Positions 56,871-61,304 of a stretch of DNA of 61,304 nucleotides are shown piece after piece (the first letter of the stretch is position 1; every line of letters begins with the position of its first letter). Under the pieces are notes generated by a model. That model was not told where the DNA came from. It did not search any database and saw only the letters and a program-made list of their open reading frames with translations. Origin of the DNA: Roseitalea sp. MMSF_3546 (GTDB lineage Bacteria > Pseudomonadota > Alphaproteobacteria > Rhizobiales > Rhizobiaceae); NCBI RefSeq assembly GCF_030732865.1, contig NZ_JASHKB010000023.1, positions 1 through 61,304 of the forward strand. Direction: 5' to 3'. A program made the position numbers and the translations under genes.

Positions 56871-57854
56871 TCAGGACGTCGTCATGATCACGAAATCCGA
56901 ACCCGACTGGCGCTCCGGGTGTGTCGGAAGGTCCGTGATGATGAACGTCAGACCCGGGTGAAGCCGCTTCTGCATGGCGTCGATGAAGTCGGCATTGGCC
57001 CGGATGCGGTTGATGACCAACTCTTCGGGACGGTGCGGAAAGGCCGGGTCCTCGTGATGGCTGATGCCGTGCCAGGCCATGCCGCGCTGGCCCGGGTGTG
57101 GGGCCCGGAAAACCAGCACGTGTTCGCCCAGAATGGGCGGCCCGTCGATCGTCAGCGTGCTTCCGACGACTTCCTCGCCATTTTCGATGAGCATGATCTC
57201 CAGATCGGCTGACGACGCGATGATCGTGGCGATCGGGCTGGTTTCGGCTTGCTGCCAGTCGGAGGGATGCGATTTGCCGTCCAGATGCGCGACGACCTCT
57301 TCGAACTCATGCTCGGCATATCCGCCAAGCACCATGCCCGGATGCACGAGATCCCATGGATCGGTGTGCGAGCCGGCTATGATCACGGGCGTTCCGATAT
57401 GCGTGATCTCGAACAGCTTCCGCGAGAATTCCAGCGGCAATCGAATGCAGCCATGTGAGGCCGGGTAGCCTGGCAGGTTGCCCGCGTGCAGCGCGATGCC
57501 CGACCAGGTCAACCTGTTCATGTTGGGCATCGGCGCATTGTTGTAGGTCGAGGACCGATGGTCCGCGTCCTTCTGCAGCACCGTGAAGACACCGGTCGGG
57601 GTGGCGTGCCCTGGCTTGCCCGTCGAGCATGTCGAGACCGCGATCCGGATGCCGTTGCGGTACACGTGCACCAATTGTTCGGGAATGGACACGATGACGG
57701 CAACCGGCCCCGCCGGCGACACGTCGGGCGCCCAGGTGTATTCGCCGGGTTCCAGATCCCTGACATCCTTGAACACCTGGCGGGCAAATGCGGTGGATGA
57801 AAACGCCAGAAAGGCAGTGCCGATTCCGGCTACAGCTGCGCGTCTCGATATCAT
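56871..57854 (-). CDS. L,D-transpeptidase (YkuD domain) with C-terminal extension
   Basis: A 327-residue exported enzyme. The signal (MISRRAAVAGIGTAFLAFS) has twin arginines and may be Tat-dependent. The YkuD catalytic motif HAGNLPGYPASHGCIRLP gives Cys136 and His134; it would form 3-3 peptidoglycan crosslinks or attach proteins to the wall. Residues about 190-327 form an additional region (IENGEEVVGSTLTIDGPPI, then HPGLTFIITDLPTH) not needed for the minimal fold. It lies 121 bp upstream of the SH3b/PliG gene run on the same strand. Confidence 0.88.
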   Translation of the reverse strand: MISRRAAVAGIGTAFLAFSSTAFARQVFKDVRDLEPGEYTWAPDVSPAGPVAVIVSIPEQLVHVYRNGIRIAVSTCSTGKPGHATPTGVFTVLQKDADHRSSTYNNAPMPNMNRLTWSGIALHAGNLPGYPASHGCIRLPLEFSRKLFEITHIGTPVIIAGSHTDPWDLVHPGMVLGGYAEHEFEEVVAHLDGKSHPSDWQQAETSPIATIIASSADLEIMLIENGEEVVGSTLTIDGPPILGEHVLVFRAPHPGQRGMAWHGISHHEDPAFPHRPEELVINRIRANADFIDAMQKRLHPGLTFIITDLPTHPERQSGSDFVIMTTS

Positions 57855-58039
57855 GACGGGTCGTTCTCCGATGCAATGCATGCCCGGCATGGAGCGTTGA
57901 CCCGTTGTCGGGCCAGCCCGCGCCAGTTGGCGGCATGCAACCTCGGGACGATAGAACCCGGTCTCCCCAACCGGTTCAATACGTCAGAGTCTCATTTTGC
58001 CGGTCGAGGAAATCGCGATTTTGTCGGGGGTCGAGACGG

Positions 58040-59191
58040 CTATTGCGTAAAGCGCGCGTACAGATTCCGCAAGCGAAGCTGGGCCGCTGCGAGGTCGGTC
58101 GCGGGGGGCGAGCCCAAAGCGGAAACGGGAGCGGTATCGAGCGCGGCCGCCTCACGCCGAAGACCGACGATTTCGCCCGGTCGTGCCCCGAAGTGATAAA
58201 AGAACGCCTCGCTGAAGTGACTGGCCGATGCGAAATGCCAGCGATCGGCGGTAGCGGTCACGATTCCGCGTTGCCCTGGATTGTGCATGAGTTCGTCGAA
58301 AGCGCGCTCGAGCCTGCGCGCGCGCACATAATTGGCCACACCGCCCAACGCCGCGAAATCGCGAAAGACCGTGGCTCTGGACAGACGAAATTCCACCACG
58401 AGACGGTCGATACCCAGTTCGATGTCGTCAATGTGCCGGTCGATGAAGGCCTTCATGGCCTCCAGCCGAAGCGAACGGGCCGCGGCGATTGACGAATCCG
58501 GGGCCGTGCCCGACAGGGTCTGTCGGATAAGGGCAGCGAAACCGTCGGCAAACGCGTTGGCCTCGTTGGTGTCGACCACCGTCAAGCATCCAAGAAGCGA
58601 AGACACCGCGCTGGCCAGCACCCGGCCCGTCGGCGAACCGACAGGGAAACTGATGCACACGGGATGCCGGGCCGGCTGGTAGCCGATCGTGTGGTGCGGC
58701 AGAAAGACCGAGAGCTGCTCATGATCGTCATAGACCGCATTCCAGTTGCGCGACTGATCGATGATGTGGACCGCGCCACGGTCCAGGCGCAGCCGGCTTC
58801 CGCCGTGGCACAGGATCGCTCCGCCTTGCACGAACAGCTTGATCTTGACGAAACGGCCGGCATACCGCCGGACGCTCCGATCGGAGCGCGACACGATGTA
58901 CGACCGGCTGGAAAAACGCGACATCGCGATCCTGTCGAGCCGCCGGAAACGCAACGTCGCCTCGAGCGGCAGGGCGCGCTTGACCCGGCTCGCCACTTCG
59001 TAGGCGCCCGGCGTGACGCCTTGCCAGAAATCGAGCTGCAGACCCGCATCCTTGCCGGCAAGTTCGACGGCGACCGCCGATTGGCCGACTTGCGAGGACG
59101 GCGCTTTGCCGCCCGGTGCGGCCGATGGATACCGTTCCGCGCCGGACGAGCCGTTTGCAGAGAACGCCTGGTCGGTTCCGGCTTTGATCAT
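58040..59191 (-). CDS. AraC-family transcriptional regulator
   Basis: A 383-residue regulator. The C-terminal ~100 residues hold the AraC DNA-binding domain (IELGIDRLVVEFRLSRATVFRDF and RWHFASASHFSEAFFYHFGARPGEI). The middle matches AraC-binding-like effector domains (YDDHEQLSVFLPHHTIGYQPARHPV). The first 60 residues are low-complexity. ATG 59191 is preferred; an upstream frame of 81 codons has no ribosome site. It lies 185 bp upstream of the L,D-transpeptidase on the same strand and may control the envelope cluster, which is inference. Confidence 0.82.
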   Translation of the reverse strand: MIKAGTDQAFSANGSSGAERYPSAAPGGKAPSSQVGQSAVAVELAGKDAGLQLDFWQGVTPGAYEVASRVKRALPLEATLRFRRLDRIAMSRFSSRSYIVSRSDRSVRRYAGRFVKIKLFVQGGAILCHGGSRLRLDRGAVHIIDQSRNWNAVYDDHEQLSVFLPHHTIGYQPARHPVCISFPVGSPTGRVLASAVSSLLGCLTVVDTNEANAFADGFAALIRQTLSGTAPDSSIAAARSLRLEAMKAFIDRHIDDIELGIDRLVVEFRLSRATVFRDFAALGGVANYVRARRLERAFDELMHNPGQRGIVTATADRWHFASASHFSEAFFYHFGARPGEIVGLRREAAALDTAPVSALGSPPATDLAAAQLRLRNLYARFTQ

Positions 59192-59470
59192 CGGCTTGGC
59201 AGAGAAGGCGGTGTAATGGGCAGTTGCCGTTAGGGAAGTAGCGGGCACGAACGGATCGTCAATCCCTGCTGCGGGTCTCGGTGGCCTCCGGCGCGTTTCA
59301 CGCCGGCCCGGTCGCCCGACCTGCCGATCAAGGCCGTGCGAGCCGGAGTGGCGGCCTGTCGGTACCGGCGGCGCTCGGCAATTGCCGCCGGACCCAATCG
59401 CCAGATCGGAAGAAGCCGTGCCGGCAGGCAGCACGCGATGAGAGCCATCCGGCCCGGGGCCGGTTGACCG

Positions 59471-60307
59471 TCACCGCACCGTCGAAGCCGCCTCTCTTGC
59501 GGGCTGATCGTCAACGGAGCCTGGCTGCAATGGGCCGGTCCCTTCCGTCATCGCGTTCGCCAGTTCCGATGCAAGTTGTTCGTAGGCGACCGGCTCCAGC
59601 GCGCCGGGATCGCGGTACGGGTTCGCAAGGGCGTAGATGAAGAACAGGATAAGACCGGTGAACGCCCCGAAAACGCACAGGAGCGTCACGTTGTGCCGAG
59701 TGGGTGGAAAGGTGTGATAGGCCGTTGCAATGAGAACGACGCCGCCGATGGCCGCGAACCAGAACATGCGCCGGATCGGGCTCCCCGCATGGCTTTCCCT
59801 GAGGTCTCGTGTCCTGGCGACGACATGGATTTGCGCGAGCATGTGTTCGCGCAGGCTCTCCTGCCGCGCCGTTGTCGGCTGAAGATCGAGTATTGTGCCA
59901 TATGCTTCGTCCCACCGTGACCACGCCGCCGGATCGAGTTGCCCGGTTCTGGCGAGCGCGACCCATTCCCCGTCGACCACGATATCGACATAGTCCTGCA
60001 GCGCCGGTTGAATTGCTGCGGCCGCGTCGGTTCCATAGCGGCCCGCGTCGAAAAAGACATCGGCGACCGCGTTCGTCTCCAGCACGATTTCGGTATCGAG
60101 TTGCTGGTACTCGAAAAGCTCCTGGGCGAACACCAGTGCGAGGATCAGGCCGTGCAGGGCGGAAACGCGAAACAGGACCGAGCTTGCAAGATCCTTGGTG
60201 TGCCCTTCCGGCTCGTTCGCGGCGAGCCATCGGGCCAGATGATAGGACAGCACGGTCAACGCGACGGTTCCAAGAACGAAGCCCGAACCGACAAGAACAA
60301 GCATCAC
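59471..60307 (-). CDS. DUF4239 (bestrophin-like) membrane protein
   Basis: A 278-residue membrane protein with hydrophobic segments near the N-terminus (LVGSGFVLGTVALTVLSY), at about residues 45-65 (FRVSALHGLILALVFAQELFE) and two in the C-terminal third (FWFAAIGGVVLIATAY; VTLLCVFGAFTGLILFFIYAL). The ETNAVADVF segment and overall layout match DUF4239, called bestrophin-like; channel function is not shown. No partner gene is evident. Confidence 0.78.
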   Translation of the reverse strand: MMLVLVGSGFVLGTVALTVLSYHLARWLAANEPEGHTKDLASSVLFRVSALHGLILALVFAQELFEYQQLDTEIVLETNAVADVFFDAGRYGTDAAAAIQPALQDYVDIVVDGEWVALARTGQLDPAAWSRWDEAYGTILDLQPTTARQESLREHMLAQIHVVARTRDLRESHAGSPIRRMFWFAAIGGVVLIATAYHTFPPTRHNVTLLCVFGAFTGLILFFIYALANPYRDPGALEPVAYEQLASELANAMTEGTGPLQPGSVDDQPAREAASTVR

Positions 60308-60531
60308 GACGGCAACCTCAGCGTGTGCGCCAGACGAAACCCGCCATACCCTTGGCCGATCGGACCGATTGTTTCAATGGCCAGCGCCGCTGACAGTGGA
60401 CAAATGGCGGTGGCGCGCAAGCCCGCCGGAGCCTTTGGACGGATGTGGCTGTGAGAACGGGGACATCACAAGCGCGGGGATCTGCGCGGCAGTTTTGCTC
60501 CCCTGTGCGGCATTTCGGTGGTTTTGCTGTC

Positions 60532-60559
60532 TTGCCGTTTTCCGCGCGCTCGTCTACAT
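60532..60559 (+). promoter_or_regulatory. Predicted promoter of the broken tRNA-Pro gene
   Basis: TTGCCG (60532-60537), 16 bases, CTACAT (60554-60559); a start near 60566 would give a 22-base leader to the tRNA. It suggests that the tRNA gene was once expressed from this site. Confidence 0.4.
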
Positions 60560-60587
60560 GGGCGCGGAAACCGGTGGTTTCGCAGGC

Positions 60588-60628
60588 CGGAGTGTAGCGC
60601 AGCCTGGTAGCGCACCTCGTTCGGGACG
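60588..60628 (+). pseudogene. tRNA-Pro(CGG), 5' half only
   Basis: Bases 60588-60628 follow a proline tRNA from the acceptor strand (CGGAGTG) through the D-arm (TAGCGCAGCCTGGTAGCGCA) and the anticodon loop TTCGGGA with anticodon CGG (60622-60624). The 3' anticodon stem should read CGAGG but reads CGCCT, and the variable loop, T-arm and acceptor 3' strand are absent from the following sequence. The gene is therefore truncated at about base 60628, next to insertion-sequence remnants. An intact copy elsewhere in the genome would be expected. Confidence 0.8.
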
Positions 60629-60825
60629 CCTTGGTCTCCACAGAAAAAGTTCATAGACTGTAGCAGGTTAGACGATGGCGCCATGCTCATGGTGGCGTTC
60701 GCGTGGGATTGTACGCGTCGAGCTGACTGCCTCGCCCGGCCGCGTTTTGTCTGCAGGTGGCGGCGAAGCCGCCGTTAGCTCGACCGATATCGTCCGCCCA
60801 AGCCGGGATTGGTGGGAGGATCGGG
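60629..60825. other. Unassigned DNA between the tRNA fragment and the IS3 end
   Basis: A 197-bp stretch without a convincing gene. A short ORF with an ATG at 60675 reads Arg/Ser/Gly-rich and has no ribosome site. It may be the terminal non-coding part of an IS21-type element whose IstB remnant lies at the right edge of the window; that is inference. Confidence 0.35.
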
Positions 60826-61241
60826 TGAACCGCACTGGGTTTGCCGGAGGGTTGGTTGCGTGAGTCCTACGCTGCCATTCTGATGCTCTCCAGGGCGGCG
60901 TAGTAGTTTGCTTCCGCCTCGGCGGGCGGAATATTGCCGATCGGTTCCAGCAGGCGCTGGTGGTTGAACCAGTCGACCCATTCGAGGGTTTTGTATTCGA
61001 CGGCCTCGAACGATTTCCACGGGCCCATACGGTGGATGACCTCGGTCTTGAACAGCCCGATGACGCTTTCAGCGAGCGCGTTGTCGTAACTGTCGCCAAC
61101 GCTCCCGACGGACGGTTCGATGCCGGCTTCAGCCAGCCGCTCGGTGTAACGGATGCTGACGTATTGCGATCCGCGGTCCGAATGATGGACGAGACTGTCC
61201 GTCGGCCTCCGGTCGTGCAGGGCCTGCTCCAGGCCCTCTCG
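60826..61241 (-). mobile_element. Truncated IS3-family insertion sequence
   Basis: The element's right (3') end is at 60826, where the + strand reads TGAACCGCACTGGGTTTG, matching the TG-type terminal repeats of IS3 elements that I recall as TGAACCGCCCCGGGTTTG. The transposase remnant lies inward. The other end is missing: at about 61241 the IS3 similarity stops and an IstB (IS21) tail begins. Confidence 0.7.
60867..61241 (-). pseudogene. IS3-family transposase (OrfB), C-terminal fragment
   Basis: Read on the minus strand, about 125 codons ending at TAG 60867-60869 match the C-terminus of IS3 OrfB: VHHSDRGSQYVSIRYTERLA, GSVGDSYDNALAESVIG, FKTEVIHRMGPWKSFEAVEY and FNHQRLLEPIGNIPPAEAEA. The second Asp and the Glu of the DDE triad are present (HSD; AES) but the first Asp and the N-terminal half are lost, so it cannot transpose on its own. 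Confidence 0.85.
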
Positions 61242-61242
61242 T

Positions 61243-61304
61243 TCAACTGCGGTTGCGGATGCGCCAGCTTTCGTTGCCGGTCTCGACGATGTCGCAGTGG
61301 TGGG
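61243..61304 (-). pseudogene. IS21-family helper IstB, last 19 codons
   Basis: The minus strand at the window edge encodes HHCDIVETGNESWRIRNRS then TGA (61243-61245), the typical IstB C-terminus. The frame is open to the edge, so the gene may be longer outside. It abuts the IS3 fragment without spacer, meaning one element has truncated or inserted into the other. Confidence 0.65.

Noticed and set aside
58040-59434. Longer start for the AraC regulator at 59434
   Set aside because: The extra 81 codons are Arg/Gly/Pro-rich without a ribosome site; ATG 59191 is nearer to family length.
60675-60863. Short plus-strand ORF between the tRNA fragment and the IS3 remnant
   Set aside because: It runs across the IS3 terminus, has no ribosome site and shows no known sequence.

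Overview
The window reads as the chromosome of a high-GC alphaproteobacterium, most likely Hyphomicrobiales/Rhizobiales. The evidence is a C4-type 5-aminolevulinate synthase, the order greA-carB and carA-yqeY-dnaG-rpoD, dsbA-smc-ppdK, a trxB next to a VtlR/LsrB-type LysR regulator, and a Brucella-type DXR-like enzyme (DRL). Names of families come from recognised motifs and recalled family sequences. No database search was run.

Layout. 0-3.6 kb: 3' end of hemA, a class III CoA-transferase, a TerC membrane protein and an alpha/beta hydrolase. 3.7-7.8 kb: ettA, then a 519-bp intergenic region holding a small RNA on the minus strand with three identical anti-Shine-Dalgarno loops, then the LysR regulator and trxB. 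8-9.8 kb: a divergent glycosyltransferase/FkbM methyltransferase pair of less GC-rich composition. 9.9-21.3 kb: housekeeping block greA, carB, PilZ protein, carA, yqeY, dnaG, rpoD. 21.3-25.3 kb: accessory genes (two Uma2-family paralogues, a MazEF-like pair, ung, yjbQ, DUF5996). 25.4-33.7 kb: dsbA, smc, ppdK and two proteins of unknown function. 33.7-42.9 kb: metallo-hydrolase, bioY, xdhAB, and a sulfate activation operon cysQ-cysD-cysNC. 43-46.6 kb: drl and dxs, the first two steps of the MEP isoprenoid pathway. 46.6-52.7 kb: M23 lipoprotein, a three-domain glutaminase, two phosphatidate-phosphatase-type proteins and an aldo/keto reductase. 52.7-60.3 kb: seven tandem small secreted or membrane proteins (SH3b modules, PliG-like lysozyme-inhibitor-like domains, lipoproteins, GlsB/YeaQ), an L,D-transpeptidase, an AraC regulator and a DUF4239 protein. 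60.5-61.3 kb: a tRNA-Pro(CGG) broken in its anticodon stem, followed by IS3 and IS21 remnants.

The strongest candidates for new biology are: (i) the triple anti-SD small RNA, of the cuckoo/CcsR type, with a heat-shock-like promoter and a LysR-type box beside the LysR gene; (ii) the 52.8-57.9 kb envelope cluster, which combines peptidoglycan-binding SH3b modules, PliG-like domains and an L,D-transpeptidase and looks like a cell-wall protection locus; (iii) drl next to dxs with a palindromic operator candidate; (iv) a glutaminase-STAS-cyclic-nucleotide-binding fusion. Most of the remainder is ordinary core metabolism. Very long reading frames opposite smc, carB and ppdK are high-GC shadows and are not annotated.
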